A DNA stretch of 64,000 nt from CAWKMN01 sp963850765 (GCA_963850765.1 CAWKMN010000001.1:1-64000); one strand, 5' to 3'; shown: positions 46,638 through 56,514, counted from the first letter of the stretch. The notes: generated by a model from the sequence alone, not told the origin. Program-made: numbers and translations.

Positions 46638-46939
46638 GCGACGTTGAGATTCTGTTCGTGGGGGCGTTCGCCGTCGTCGGGATCGGGCTGTACGGCCTAC
46701 TGGTGATCCGCAACCTGATCAAAACGGTGGTCGCGCTGCAAATCCTGGTCAAAGGGGTTCTGCTGGCGCTGGCGGCAGCGGGCGAAGCGACCGGCCAGAA
46801 AAATCTGGTGCAGAGCATGGCAATGACCGTCATCGTGGCGGATACCGTCGTCGCGGTGATCGGGCTGGCGCTGGCCGTCCAGATTAGGCGCGTGAAGGGC
46901 ACCCTGGATCTTAAGAAACTGTCGGATCTGCGAGGCTAG
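46634..46939 (+). CDS. NuoK/MnhC-like membrane subunit
   Basis: This 101-residue, three-helix protein of the NuoK/MrpC family begins at a GTG overlapping the previous stop (GTGA). The glutamate expected in NuoK helices is not obvious, and VGIGLYGLLVIRNLIKTVVALQ is closer to the MrpC/MbhG pattern, seen in two parts around residues 14-35. It would carry part of the proton or sodium path. Confidence 0.85.
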   Translation: MSDVEILFVGAFAVVGIGLYGLLVIRNLIKTVVALQILVKGVLLALAAAGEATGQKNLVQSMAMTVIVADTVVAVIGLALAVQIRRVKGTLDLKKLSDLRG

Positions 46940-46943
46940 GTGA

Positions 46944-48693
46944 ATGGCGCAGTATCTGATTCTTCTCACAATTGGATTGCCGTGGCTGGGCGCGTTGATC
47001 GTCTGGCGCACCGGCGATGACCGTCCCGCCATGCAGCACCGGCTGGCGCTGGCGTTCGCGCTGGCGGCAGGCGCGGCCGCGCTGCTGCTGATCCCGGCCC
47101 ACAGCAGTGACGTTGAGCTGCGGATCGAAGTGGGCAGTGTCTTCGGGGATTTCACCTTCGTGCCGGACGGCCTGGGCGTGTTCCTGGCCGCGGTCGCGAC
47201 GGTGATCGGCTCGCTCGCGGTGCTGTTCTCGATGGACTATATGCAGGGCGAGGCGCAGCTTGGGCGCTATTACACGCTGGTGCTGCTGTTCATCGGCGCG
47301 ATGGCCGGGCTGGTCCTGACGGGCAGCATCCTGCTGCTGTTTATCTTCTGGGAGATTACGGCGCTGTGCTCGTATGCGCTGATCTCGTTTTACAACGACG
47401 ATCCCAAGGCGGTTGAGGGCGGCATCAAGGCGCTGATCATCACACAGGTCGGCGGCGTCGGGATGCTGATCGGCGCGCTGCTGGCGTATGCGTACTTCGG
47501 TGATTATCAGATCAGCACCTTTCTGGACAAGGCGCACACCCTGCCCGACAACATCCTGGCCGTGATGGCGTTTGGCTTCCTGGCGGCGGCGGCGGCGAAA
47601 TCGGCGCAGGTGCCGTTCCACACGTGGCTGCCCGGCGCGATGGAAGCGCCCACCCCGATCAGCGCGCTGATCCACGCCGCGACGATGGTGAACGCGGGCG
47701 TGTATCTGCTGGCACGCTTCTACCCGGCGTTTGAAGGCGTCGAGGGCTGGAAGACCGCGGTGATGATCGTCGGCATGGCCTCGGCGCTGCTGGCGGCGCT
47801 GATGGCGCTGGTCGCCAACGATCTCAAGCGCGTGCTGGCCTATTCAACCATCAGCCAGTTGGGTTACATGGTCTACGCGATCGGTGTGGGTTCGGTCTTT
47901 CGCCAGCCAACTGCACCTGTTCAGCCATGCCGTCTTTAAGGCGCTGCTGTTCCTGGCGGCGGGCGCGGTCATTCACGGCGTCGGCACGCGCGATATGGGC
48001 CAGATGGGCGGCCTGGGCAAAAAGATGCCCTTCAACCGGGCGGTCTTTATCATCGGCGCGCTGGCGCTGGCCGGGGTGCCGATCCTGAACGGCTTCTGGA
48101 GCAAAGAGATCATCCTGGAGCACGGGCTGGACGAAGGCCCGCTGTGGGGCTACATCGGCATGCTGGCCGGGGCGGGGCTCACCGCGCTGTATACGTCGCG
48201 CATGGTGTGGCGCGTCTTCTTCGGCAAAGCGCGCAGCAAACAGCACGCGCACGATGCCGGCCCGGCGATGCGGATTGCGACCGGCCTGCTGGCGTTTGGC
48301 ACGCTGACGACATGGCTGCTGATGGGCGGCTTTGGCGAACTGCTCGAAAGCAGCCTGCCCTACCATCACCTGCACGTTGAGTCGCTGGCGACGCTGGTTG
48401 AGGAGGTCGTGACGGCCCCGGCGACCTTGGTCGCGCTGGGATTGGTGCTGGCGGGTTTTCTGGCGTGGTTCTTCCACAGCACTTTCCTGCCGGTGGGCGA
48501 GATGCTGCGCACGCTGAACCGCGCTGCCGCCAGCGACTTTGGCTTCGAGGCGGTCAACCGCACGGTCGTAGACATCTTTCGGTCGGCCGGTGATACCCTG
48601 CGCCGGACGCAGACCGGCTATCTGAACTGGAATGTGTTTGGCATCGTGGCCGGGCTGGTCGTGACGCTCGTTATTCTGGCGCTGGGAGCGTAA
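46944..48693 (+). CDS. Antiporter-like subunit, NuoL/MbhH type (frameshifted)
   Basis: Read through, the product is about 580 residues with some fourteen transmembrane helices. The proton-antiporter core shows KSAQVPFHTWLPGAMEAPTP, the helix-7/8 Lys region and DLKRVLAYSTISQLGYM; the C-terminal part has FKALLFLAAGAVIH. An extra base near 47899-47902 splits the frame between AIGVGSVF and ASQLHLFSH. AGGTGA precedes the ATG. It belongs to the ion-pumping arm of the hydrogenase. Confidence 0.88.
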
Positions 48694-48700
48694 GAGGAAC

Positions 48701-50204
48701 ATGGCACCGTTTATGTGGATGATCGTCCTGCCCCTGATCGCGACCCCCGCCGTTTATCTGGTCGGGCGGCTGGTCAAGCCTCAGGGCGCTGCCGCCAGAG
48801 GCGCGGTCGCCGCGCGCTGGACGGCGCTGGCCGTGCTGCTGGCCGTATGGGTGCCGTTCACTCTGTCGGCGCTCGATCTGGACAGTGGCGATCCGGATAC
48901 GTATGAGGCCGGTACGATCGTGCTGCGGCTGGACGAGCTTGGCCTGCTGCTGGCGGCGCTGTCGCTCGGCCTGGGCACGCTGGTCGTATTCTATTCCGGG
49001 CCGTATATGGCCGCGGAAAGCCATCAGGAGAAATATTACGCCTGCCTGCTGGCGATGATCGCCGTGATGATCGCGCTCGGCTGCGCGGGCGACCTGTTCA
49101 ACCTGTGGGCGTGGTTCGAAGCGATGGCGGTGGCGTCGTTTTTGCTGGTCGCGTTTTATCACGAGCAGCCGAACGCCGCTGGAAGCCGGGATCAAATATC
49201 TCGCGCAGAGTACGGTCGGGTCCGCGCTCGTCCTGATGGGGATCGCGCTGGTGCTGGCCGAAACCGGCACGCTCGATCTGCTGATGATCCGGCAGGCGGC
49301 GGGCGACTCGACGCCGCTGCTGGCGGCGGGTGTGCTGTTCGTGATCGGCTTTGGCGTCAAGGTGGCGATGGTGCCGATGCATACCTGGCTGCCCGATGCC
49401 CATTCGCAGGCCCCCAGCGGGATCAGCGCCATGCTGTCCGGCGTGGTGATTGAGGCGGGTCTGGTCGCGCTGCTGCGATCGCTGGCGGCGCTGGCCGGTG
49501 TCACCACCTCGTGGGGCGAACTGCTGATGGTCTTCGGCGCGCTGAATATGATCGTGGGCAATCTGATGGCGCTGCGCCAGACGCAGGTCAAACGGCTGCT
49601 GGCCTATTCGAGCCTGAGCCATGTCGGTTATATGCTGGTCGGGCTGGGGATCGCCCTCTACGCGAAAGACGCGACCGGCGCGCAGGGCAGCCTGTTCCAT
49701 ATGCTGAACCACGGCATCATGAAGGGGTTGGCCTTCCTCGCGGCGGGATCGCTGCTGTACGCGCTGCATGTCGCCACGGGCAGCCATAAGCCGCTGACCA
49801 TCGCGGATCTGAACGGCGCGGCGAAGCGCTATCCGCTGGCGGCGCTCGGCCTCAGTCTGGCGGTGCTTGGCCTGGGCGGACTGCCTCCGCTGGCCGGGTT
49901 TATGTCCAAGTGGCAGATCTTCGTGGCGGGGTTCGATACGCGCGACACGTGGATCGAGGCGCTGATCGTCTTCGCCGCGCTGAACAGCGTGTTATCGCTG
50001 GCGTATTACGCGCCGCTGGTGAACGCGCTCTACCGGCAGAAGCCGTCCGAGGCCGTGGCGCAGGGCCAACCGCTGCCGTGGAGCATGAATATCCCGGTGA
50101 TCGTGCTCAGCGCCGCCGTGATCGTGATCGGCATCTGGCCGGGGCTGCTGCGCTGGCTGGCCGAACCGGCGGGCGATGCCCTGCTGGCGGCGTTCGGATT
50201 GTAG
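48701..50204 (+). CDS. Second antiporter-like subunit, NuoN/HyfB/MrpD type (frameshifted)
   Basis: Read through, the product is about 500 residues. Core motifs are KVAMVPMHTWLPDAHSQAPS, QVKRLLAYSSLSHVGYMLVG and HGIMKGLAFLAAGSLL. An extra base near 49176-49180 splits it between EQPNA and LEAGIKYLAQSTVG. Presence of two antiporter-like subunits means at least two ion-channel modules in the complex. It starts eight bases after the NuoL-like gene. Confidence 0.88.
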
Positions 50205-50313
50205 ATGAGTCATGAGTTTTGAAGTCATGAGTTCAGGTTTTGAGTTTGAACTCAGAACTCAAAACTCATAACTCAAAACCAGACCTCATAGTTGAGGCAG
50301 TGAGAAACGAACT
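50205..50313. repeat. Short direct/inverted low-complexity repeat
   Basis: TGAGTTTTGA and ACTCAAAACTCA type words recur five or more times in both orientations within about 80 bases. It lies between two genes of one operon and could fold into a hairpin. No gene or promoter is seen. Confidence 0.6.
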
Positions 50314-50628
50314 ATGAAAGACATCTTGCTCTCGCCCATTGTGGCCTTCCCGATTTACCTGGCAGCGGTCGCGCTGATCTCCGGGTTTGGGCGCGTTCTG
50401 GCCGGCCCTGGAGCCGCGTCGGCGCTGAAGTCGAGCATCTACGCGGGCGGCGAAAAGTCGCCAGTGCGGCCGGCGGTCCCTGGCTACCGCCCGTTTTTTG
50501 TCATCGCGCTGTTTTTCGCGATCCTGCACCTGGGCGTGCTGCTGATCGGCAGCACCGATCTCTCGCCGGTTTCCGGCGTCTATCTGGTCGGCCTGATGTT
50601 GGCTCTGGTGGCGCTTATTCTCGAATAG
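50314..50628 (+). CDS. NuoA/MbhI-like small membrane subunit
   Basis: The 104-residue protein has three hydrophobic segments and a NuoA-like loop (IYAGGEKSPVRPAVPGYRP followed by FFVIALFFAILHLGVLL). The NuoA Cys (YECG) is replaced by Ala-Gly. NuoA is rarely described in simple hydrogenases; MbhI fills a similar position, so either name is tentative. Confidence 0.65.
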   Translation: MKDILLSPIVAFPIYLAAVALISGFGRVLAGPGAASALKSSIYAGGEKSPVRPAVPGYRPFFVIALFFAILHLGVLLIGSTDLSPVSGVYLVGLMLALVALILE

Positions 50629-50704
50629 CACAGCCGGGTGGGCTGACGAACCAAGAACCAACAACCAATAACCAACCACTGAATCACCAAGGAGCCTGTC
50701 TGAC

Positions 50705-51232
50705 ATGCCTAACTCCCTGTGGGAACAAACCCTGAGCCAGCTGAAAACCTGGGCGCGCGTCAATTCGCCCTGGGCCATCCACTTCAACAGCGGCTCGTGC
50801 AACGGCTGCGATATTGAAATCCTGGCGACGCTCACGCCCCGCTATGATGCGGAGCGCTTCGGCGTCAAGCTGCAAGGCAGCCCGCGCCACGCCGATATTC
50901 TGATCTGTACCGGCCCGGTGACGCGGCAGGCGCGCGAACGCCTGATCCGTATCTACGAGCAGATGCCCGATCCCAAGTTCGTGGTCGCGGTGGGCACCTG
51001 CGCGCTGAGCGGCGGCGTGTTCCAGGGCTGCTACAACATCATGGGCGGGATCGATCAGGTCATCCCGGTCCATGTCTATGTGCCCGGCTGCCCGCCCCGC
51101 CCGGAAGCGATTATCGATGGCGTGGTCAAACTGCTGACGCAGCTTAAGGCCGGGATCGTGCCCGAACCGCTGCCGATCAAATCCTATCGTCCCAGGCCGT
51201 ATCCCAAGACGGCTGAGCCGGAGATGGTTTAA
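50705..51232 (+). CDS. Group 4 [NiFe] hydrogenase small subunit (NuoB-like)
   Basis: The 175-residue subunit carries one [4Fe-4S] cluster through Cys32 and Cys35 in SCNGCDIE, Cys99 in GTCALSGG and Cys129 in PGCPPRPE. The SCNGCDIE form is typical of Ech, Hyf, Coo and Mbh small subunits rather than true complex I. It passes electrons between the NiFe site and the ferredoxin-like subunit. AAGGAG lies 11 bases before the ATG. Confidence 0.93.
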   Translation: MPNSLWEQTLSQLKTWARVNSPWAIHFNSGSCNGCDIEILATLTPRYDAERFGVKLQGSPRHADILICTGPVTRQARERLIRIYEQMPDPKFVVAVGTCALSGGVFQGCYNIMGGIDQVIPVHVYVPGCPPRPEAIIDGVVKLLTQLKAGIVPEPLPIKSYRPRPYPKTAEPEMV

Positions 51233-51238
51233 TACACC

Positions 51239-51739
51239 ATGAGTGAAACCGAAACACCTCTGCAAGCCCATCTGCGCGCGGCCTCACGGCTGCTGCTGCA
51301 GTGGTCCAAAGAAACGACCACGCCGGAACCGAACCGCGTTGACGCGGTGATCGACGCCACCGACCTGCTGGCCGCTGTTAAGGCCATGCAGAGCGCCAAC
51401 TGGGGCTATCTGGCGACGATCACCGGCATCGACCTGGGCGCTGAAGCCGGCGAGATCGAACTGCTCTACCATTTCTGCTCCGGCGCGGCGGTGGTCACGC
51501 TGCGGGTGCGCACGCCCCGCGATGATCCGTTTGTGCCGAGCATCTACGAGATCGTGCCGTCGGTCAGTTTTTATGAGCGCGAACTGATCGAGATGTTGGG
51601 CGTCACCATCGTGAACACGCCCAACACGCAGCGGTTATTCCTGCCGGACGACTGGCCGGCGGGGGTCTATCCCCTGCGGAAAGATTTCAAGCTGGAAGAC
51701 GCTCAGACTCCGGGACAAGGAGTACATGATGGCGAGTAA
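51239..51739 (+). CDS. NuoC-like (30 kDa) subunit
   Basis: This 166-residue NuoC/EchD/MbhK-family protein has the signature ERELIEMLGV and the end FLPDDWPAGVYPLRKDF. It starts six bases after the small subunit and overlaps the large subunit start by 14 bases. It links the catalytic subunits structurally. Confidence 0.92.
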   Translation: MSETETPLQAHLRAASRLLLQWSKETTTPEPNRVDAVIDATDLLAAVKAMQSANWGYLATITGIDLGAEAGEIELLYHFCSGAAVVTLRVRTPRDDPFVPSIYEIVPSVSFYERELIEMLGVTIVNTPNTQRLFLPDDWPAGVYPLRKDFKLEDAQTPGQGVHDGE

Positions 51740-52910
51740 CGAGCGCGACACGTTCAAGATCCCGATCGGGCCGCAGCACCCCGCGCTGAAAGAACCGGGG
51801 CATTTTGAATTCTCGGTAGACGGCGAGATCGTCACCGGAGCGTCGCTGCGGCTGGGGTACGTCCATCGCGGCATCGAAAAGGGCGTCGAGGCGCGCACCT
51901 GGATCCAGGGCCAATATCTGGTCGAGCGGGTGTGCGGCATCTGCTCGCACGTCCACGCCACCGCCTATACGCTCGCCGTCGAAAGGCTGGCGGGCGTCGA
52001 AGCGCCGCCGCGCGCCCAGGTGATCCGGGCATTGGTTGCGGAACTGGAACGCATTCACAGCCATTTGTTGTGTCTGGGCGTGGCCGCTCACGAAGCCGGG
52101 TTCGATATGCTGTTCATGCACAGCTGGCGCGACCGCGAAACGGTCATGAACCTGTTGGAAGGTATCACCGGCAACCGCGTGAACTATTCCGCGAACATCC
52201 TGGGCGGCGTGAAATGTGACATCGACGCGGAACAGGCCGCTGCCATCCGCACCGGGCTTGATTTCCTGGAAGAGCGCACCCGCCGGTATCTGGAAGTGGT
52301 CAGCGAGGACACGATGTTCCTGCGGCGCATACGCGGGATCGGCGTGATGAGCAAGGAAGCCGCTGAGAGCATGGGCGTCGTCGGGCCGACGGCGCGCGCG
52401 TCGGGCGTGGCGCGGGATGTGCGCGTGGATGCACCCTATGCCGCGTATGCGCAGTTCCCGGTGAATCTTGTCATCGAGACGTCGGGCGATTTGCAGGGCC
52501 GCGCGATTGTGCGCGTCAAAGAACTCTTCGAGAGCTACCGCGTGATCCGGGCCATGCTGGACAATCTGCCGGAAGGCGACCTGACGGCCCGGATGCCGCG
52601 CAAGATCCCGGCGGGCGAGACGATCAGCCGGGTCGAAGCGCCGCGCGGTGAACTCTTTTACTATGTCAAGAGCAACGGCAGTGACCACCCGGAGCGGGTC
52701 AAGATCCGCACGCCAACCCTGCCGAATTTCGCTTCGGTGTTGGAACTGGCGGTAGGCCGCCAGTTGGCCGATATTCCCATGATTCTGTCCGGCATCGACC
52801 CGTGCTTCTCGTGCAATGACCGCATGGTGACGGTCCGTGACACGAGCAGGCCGCAGCGCCGCTGGACGTGGGAACAACTGCGGCAGTATGGGATTGAGAC
52901 CTATCGATGA
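51726..52910 (+). CDS. Group 4 [NiFe] hydrogenase large catalytic subunit (NuoD-like)
   Basis: The 394-residue protein keeps both nickel-iron motifs: Cys70 and Cys73 in RVCGICSHVHA and Cys360 and Cys363 in DPCFSCNDR. True NuoD lacks these four cysteines, so this is a hydrogenase, not complex I. The tail of 28 residues after Arg366 fits the C-terminal peptide removed by a maturation protease, which is encoded downstream. The second of two ATGs (51729) has the better spacing from AAGGAG. The protein forms the H2-converting site on the cytoplasmic face. Confidence 0.94.
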   Translation: MMASNERDTFKIPIGPQHPALKEPGHFEFSVDGEIVTGASLRLGYVHRGIEKGVEARTWIQGQYLVERVCGICSHVHATAYTLAVERLAGVEAPPRAQVIRALVAELERIHSHLLCLGVAAHEAGFDMLFMHSWRDRETVMNLLEGITGNRVNYSANILGGVKCDIDAEQAAAIRTGLDFLEERTRRYLEVVSEDTMFLRRIRGIGVMSKEAAESMGVVGPTARASGVARDVRVDAPYAAYAQFPVNLVIETSGDLQGRAIVRVKELFESYRVIRAMLDNLPEGDLTARMPRKIPAGETISRVEAPRGELFYYVKSNGSDHPERVKIRTPTLPNFASVLELAVGRQLADIPMILSGIDPCFSCNDRMVTVRDTSRPQRRWTWEQLRQYGIETYR

Positions 52911-53830
52911 GCACCTTGACTGCAATTCTGGCTTTGCTGGTGTTCCCCGGCGGGCTGTGCCTGCTGCTGGCCGGCATGTTCTACGAGTGGCTGGACCGTA
53001 AGCTGGTGGCGCGCCTGCAAAACCGTATCGGTGTGCGCTGGTTCCAGCCAGCGGCCGATACGATCAAGCTGCTGGCGAAAGAAGAAGTCGTGCCGGATGG
53101 CGTGCATGTGCAGATGTTTTTCGCGCTGCCCGTGATCGCGCTGGCCGGTGCGATGACGTCCGCGCTGTACGTGCCGGTCTTCGGGCTGGCCCCGTCGTCC
53201 AGCTTCGACGGCGACCTGATCGTGACGATCTACGTGCTCAGCCTGATGACGCTGTGCATGGGGCTGGCGGGCGCGAATACGCTCAACCGCTACTCGCTGA
53301 TCGGCGCGACCCGCACGCTGACGCAGTTGTTCTCCTATGAAGCGCCATTTTTGCTGGCGCTGCTCGGCCCGGCCATCGTGGCGGGAAGCTGGCAGATCGG
53401 CGAGATCAACAACTATGCCGAGAGCCACTGGCTGATCGTAACGCAGCCGCTCGGTTTTGTGGTGGCGCTGATCGGCCTGATGGGTAAGCTCGAACTGCCG
53501 CCCTTCGACGCGCCGGAAGCCGAAACCGAGATCGTGGCCGGCGCGATGACCGAATACAGCGGGCGCGGGCTGGCACTGTTCCACCTGGGCAAGGGCGTTG
53601 AACTGGTCATCGGGCTGACCCTGGTCGCTGCCTTTTACCTGGGCGGGATGGCGAATCCGCTGATGTTTGCCCTCAAGACGGTGCTGCTGCTTGGCGTGAT
53701 GGCCGGCGTGCAGGCGCTCCTCACCCGTCTGCGCATCGATCAGACGGTGGGTTTGTGGTGGCGGTATGGCGCGTTGTTGGTGTTGGCACAACTGCTTGTG
53801 TTGATCGCATGGGAAGGAATCGTTGCATGA
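52907..53830 (+). CDS. NuoH-like membrane anchor subunit
   Basis: This 307-residue, eight-helix subunit of the NuoH/EchB/HycD/MbhM family has FYEWLDRKLVARLQNRIGVRW in its first loop and the quinone-site-like ELPPFDAPEAETEIVAG and TEYSG. It overlaps the large subunit by an ATGA and the next gene by another ATGA. It joins the catalytic arm to the ion-pumping arm. Confidence 0.94.
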   Translation: MSTLTAILALLVFPGGLCLLLAGMFYEWLDRKLVARLQNRIGVRWFQPAADTIKLLAKEEVVPDGVHVQMFFALPVIALAGAMTSALYVPVFGLAPSSSFDGDLIVTIYVLSLMTLCMGLAGANTLNRYSLIGATRTLTQLFSYEAPFLLALLGPAIVAGSWQIGEINNYAESHWLIVTQPLGFVVALIGLMGKLELPPFDAPEAETEIVAGAMTEYSGRGLALFHLGKGVELVIGLTLVAAFYLGGMANPLMFALKTVLLLGVMAGVQALLTRLRIDQTVGLWWRYGALLVLAQLLVLIAWEGIVA

Positions 53831-54252
53831 AACTCAGCGGCATGTGGCGTGATGCCCTTAAAGCGTTTATCAGCGGCCCGGTTACGCAGAAGTACCCCTT
53901 CGAGCGCCTGCCGGCTCCGGATCGCCTGCGCAGCAAGCTGCACTGGAACCTCGAAGAATGCACCGGCTGCGGGCTGTGCGTCAAAGACTGCCCATCGGAC
54001 GCGATCGAAGTGGTGACGCTGGATCGTAAGGCCAGGCGGTTTGTCTTCCGCTACCATGTGGATCGCTGCACGTTCTGCGGGCAGTGCGTGGAAAGCTGCA
54101 AGAAGAACTGCCTGAATATGTCCACCGACGAATGGGAACTGGCCGCGCTGGATCGATCTGAATTCGAGGTCTATTACGGGAAAGAAGCCGATGTCAACGA
54201 AGTCCTTAGCGGATCACCTGACCCAGGCGCTGAGCCGGCTGAAGCCAAATAA
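53827..54252 (+). CDS. NuoI-like 2x[4Fe-4S] ferredoxin subunit
   Basis: The 141-residue protein has two complete cluster motifs, CTGCGLCVKDCP and CTFCGQCVESCK. It would accept electrons from, or give them to, soluble ferredoxin. Absence of NuoE/F/G in the operon supports ferredoxin, not NADH, as the partner. It overlaps the protease gene by 62 bases. Confidence 0.94.
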   Translation: MKLSGMWRDALKAFISGPVTQKYPFERLPAPDRLRSKLHWNLEECTGCGLCVKDCPSDAIEVVTLDRKARRFVFRYHVDRCTFCGQCVESCKKNCLNMSTDEWELAALDRSEFEVYYGKEADVNEVLSGSPDPGAEPAEAK

Positions 54253-54701
54253 CGCGCCGGTCCGCACCGCGGTGGTGGGGGTGGGCAGCGAACTGCACGG
54301 AGACGATGCCGCCGGAATCCTGGCGGCTCGTTTGCTGCTGCCGCTGCTGGCTGGACACGATCACCTGCTGGTGATCGACGCCGGTCCGGCCCCAGAGAAC
54401 TGCACCGGGACGCTGCGCCGCTTCCAGCCCGATCTCGTGCTGCTGATCGACGCGGCTCAGATGAACGATCCGGCCGGGGCGGTGGGCTGGCTGCCGTGGC
54501 AAAGCATCGACGGGATCAGCGCCTCCACCCATACCCTGCCGCTGCATCTCGTCGCGCAGTATCCTCCAGATGGAACTGGGCTGCGAGGTCGCGCTGATCG
54601 GCATCCAGCCGGCACAGAATACGCTGCTCGCGCCCGTCTCCGCCGTGGTGCAGCGCGCCGTGGATGACGTGGTCGAGGTGCTGCTGGCGGCATTGGCCTG
54701 A
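54191..54701 (+). CDS. Hydrogenase maturation protease, M52/HycI-like (frameshifted)
   Basis: Read through, the product is about 169 residues. Nickel-sensing residues are visible: Glu and Asp in GVGSELHGDDAAG, Asp in LVIDAGP and His in ASTHTLPLH. It would trim the large-subunit tail after nickel insertion. An extra base near 54561-54565 splits it between LVAQY and LQMELGCEVALIGIQP. The 62-base overlap with the ferredoxin gene is unusual but the N-terminal LTQALSRLK helix supports the ATG at 54191. No hypA-F genes are in the window. Confidence 0.85.
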
Positions 54702-54751
54702 CTCGCCACTGATTGCGGTACGCCCGTCAAAAAGATTTACCTCACCGCCCG

Positions 54752-54795
54752 TCCGCCTCTCCGCGTGTGGAGAGGGGATTTAGGCGTGAGGTTAA
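54752..54795. repeat. Short family B GC-rich hairpin
   Basis: Blocks around CGTCCGCCTCTCCGCG and TGGAGAGGGGATTTAGGCG lie between the hydrogenase protease and the receiver gene. They could end the hydrogenase transcript. Confidence 0.5.
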
Positions 54796-54957
54796 CCGCC
54801 AAACGTTCGCTGCCGATTTTGTTTGTCGAAGGTCATCAGATTCCCCTCCGCCCGCCGCAAACCATACGCCATCCTGACGGTGTATTTCCCCCGCGCCAAA
54901 TACGCCAATTTGTATTACAATTGCTTATTGGAACATGGTAGTGGGAAGCGAAACGGC

Positions 54958-55833
54958 ATGGATCAGCACGAAGCAGAGCAGCCCCGTATTCTGGTCGTCA
55001 CGCGCGATATGACCACCGTGGAGATTCTGATCAACACTCTCGAAACCGCGGGGGGCTATCAGGTCAGCACCGCGTCGAATTTTCAGGAGGCGTTGGACCT
55101 GATCCTCACGCGCAAATTCGCGATGGCGCTGGTCGATGTCAAGCTGCCTGACCTGAGCGGGATCGATCTGCTGACGGCGGCGGGCGTGCTGCGCAGCGCG
55201 ATTCCCACGATTCTGATCGACGATACGCTGTCGCTCAAATCGGCAGTGGCGGCCCTCCGCATCGGCGCGCTCGATTACCTGAGCAAGCCGGTCAACCTGG
55301 ATTTTGTGCTGATGCGCATCGACCGCGAACTCCAACAGATGCGCAGTGCGGCAGCCGGCAAGCCGTCACCGGACAACGGTGCCGCTGCGCAGCCTCCATC
55401 AACCGCGCTCAGGATCAGCCAGGAGCAGTTCCGGCAGATCGATCACGAGCTGCACACGCTGTATGTGGGCATCAACGCCCAGTTTATCGGGCTGGTGGAT
55501 GCGGCTCATAATCTGGTTGGGGCGTCGGGTAAACTCGCCAACTGCGATCTGCTGCTGCTGACCAGAGCGCTGGGATCGGGCGGAGAGTCGGCGCGGCCGC
55601 TGCTCGATATTCTGGGGGAATCCCCGTTTTATTCCACCTATTTTGAGGGCTCAGATAACGGCGTCTATATCATCAACTTCGGAAACCCTGACGCCGTCTC
55701 GCTGATCGTGATCTGCTCGGTGAAGGCCAAGCGCGGGGTGGTCTGGCTCTACAGCAAGCGCGCGGCCGATGCCATCGATCACATCCTCAGGACGTCGAGC
55801 GTGCCGGACACAGCCCGGCTTACGTCGGGTTAG
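54958..55833 (+). CDS. Response-regulator receiver protein with roadblock/LC7-like domain
   Basis: The 291-residue protein has an N-terminal receiver (residues 9-125) with phospho-acceptor Asp60 in LVDVKLPD, Thr in PTILID and Lys in YLSKPV. The usual acidic pair is reduced (VVTRD). After a Pro/Ala-rich linker near 135-150 the C-terminal part (160-285) looks like a roadblock/LC7 (MglB-like) domain, as in VGINAQFIGLVDAAHNL and SLIVICSVKAKRGVVWLY. No kinase is adjacent. It may modulate a small GTPase or act in polarity or stress; role unknown. The ATG at 54958 begins close to the receiver domain. Confidence 0.75.
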   Translation: MDQHEAEQPRILVVTRDMTTVEILINTLETAGGYQVSTASNFQEALDLILTRKFAMALVDVKLPDLSGIDLLTAAGVLRSAIPTILIDDTLSLKSAVAALRIGALDYLSKPVNLDFVLMRIDRELQQMRSAAAGKPSPDNGAAAQPPSTALRISQEQFRQIDHELHTLYVGINAQFIGLVDAAHNLVGASGKLANCDLLLLTRALGSGGESARPLLDILGESPFYSTYFEGSDNGVYIINFGNPDAVSLIVICSVKAKRGVVWLYSKRAADAIDHILRTSSVPDTARLTSG

Positions 55834-55839
55834 CGTGCT

Positions 55840-56514
55840 TTAGGATGAATGCCCGTCGAACTCCTGTACATTGCCGGTGGCGATATAGATCACGCGCTCG
55901 ACGATATTCGTGATCAGGTCCCCGACGCGCTTCAACTGCTGTGCCACGCCTAGAATTCCCACCGATGACGACACTTTTTTCTCTTTTTTCGCTTTCGCCA
56001 TCCGCTCGATGACTTCATTCATCACCGATTCCAGCATCTGATCAACTTCGGCCTCACGGCTGGCGACCTGCTTGCCTAGTTCAATATCCCCATCGGCATA
56101 GGCTTGCAGGCTTTGTTGCAGCAGCACCAAAACCAGATCGCCCATCGCCCGAAGCTCGGCCGGCCGCTCGGATTTCTGGAAGCGCTTCACCTGAGCAATC
56201 GCCTCGGCGATATCCTTCGCTTTGTCGCCAATTTGTTCCAGATCCACAATGATATTCATGACCGCCACGATCTTGCGGAGATCGCTCGCCGCCGGCTGCT
56301 GGGTGGCGATCAGGCGGAAGCAGTCATCTTCGATCGTGAAGCGCGTCTGGTTGATGACCTGATCGCCCTCGACGACGCGGCGGGCCAGATCCTGATCCAG
56401 CGTGTCGAGCGCTTCCAGCGCCTGCCTGAGCTGTGTTTCCACCAGCTTGCCCATATCGAGCACGTGATTCCGCAGCCGATCCAATTCCTCGTCAAAATAC
56501 CGTCGTGCTGGCAT
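55840..56514 (-). CDS. phoU: Phosphate transport regulator PhoU
   Basis: The 224-residue two-bundle helical protein has both PhoU repeats with metal motifs of the E-x3-D-x3-D type (for example in MNIIVDLEQIGDKAKDIAE and LGVAQQLKRVGDLITNIVERV). It damps Pst uptake and the phosphate two-component system. AAAGGAG precedes the ATG. It is the last gene of the minus-strand pho block, separated from pstB by a family B repeat. Confidence 0.95.
   Translation of the reverse strand: MPARRYFDEELDRLRNHVLDMGKLVETQLRQALEALDTLDQDLARRVVEGDQVINQTRFTIEDDCFRLIATQQPAASDLRKIVAVMNIIVDLEQIGDKAKDIAEAIAQVKRFQKSERPAELRAMGDLVLVLLQQSLQAYADGDIELGKQVASREAEVDQMLESVMNEVIERMAKAKKEKKVSSSVGILGVAQQLKRVGDLITNIVERVIYIATGNVQEFDGHSS

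Noticed and set aside
46071..54252. Respiratory complex I (nuo) operon
   Set aside because: NuoE/F/G are absent, and the large subunit keeps all four NiFe cysteines and has a maturation protease, which fits hydrogenase.
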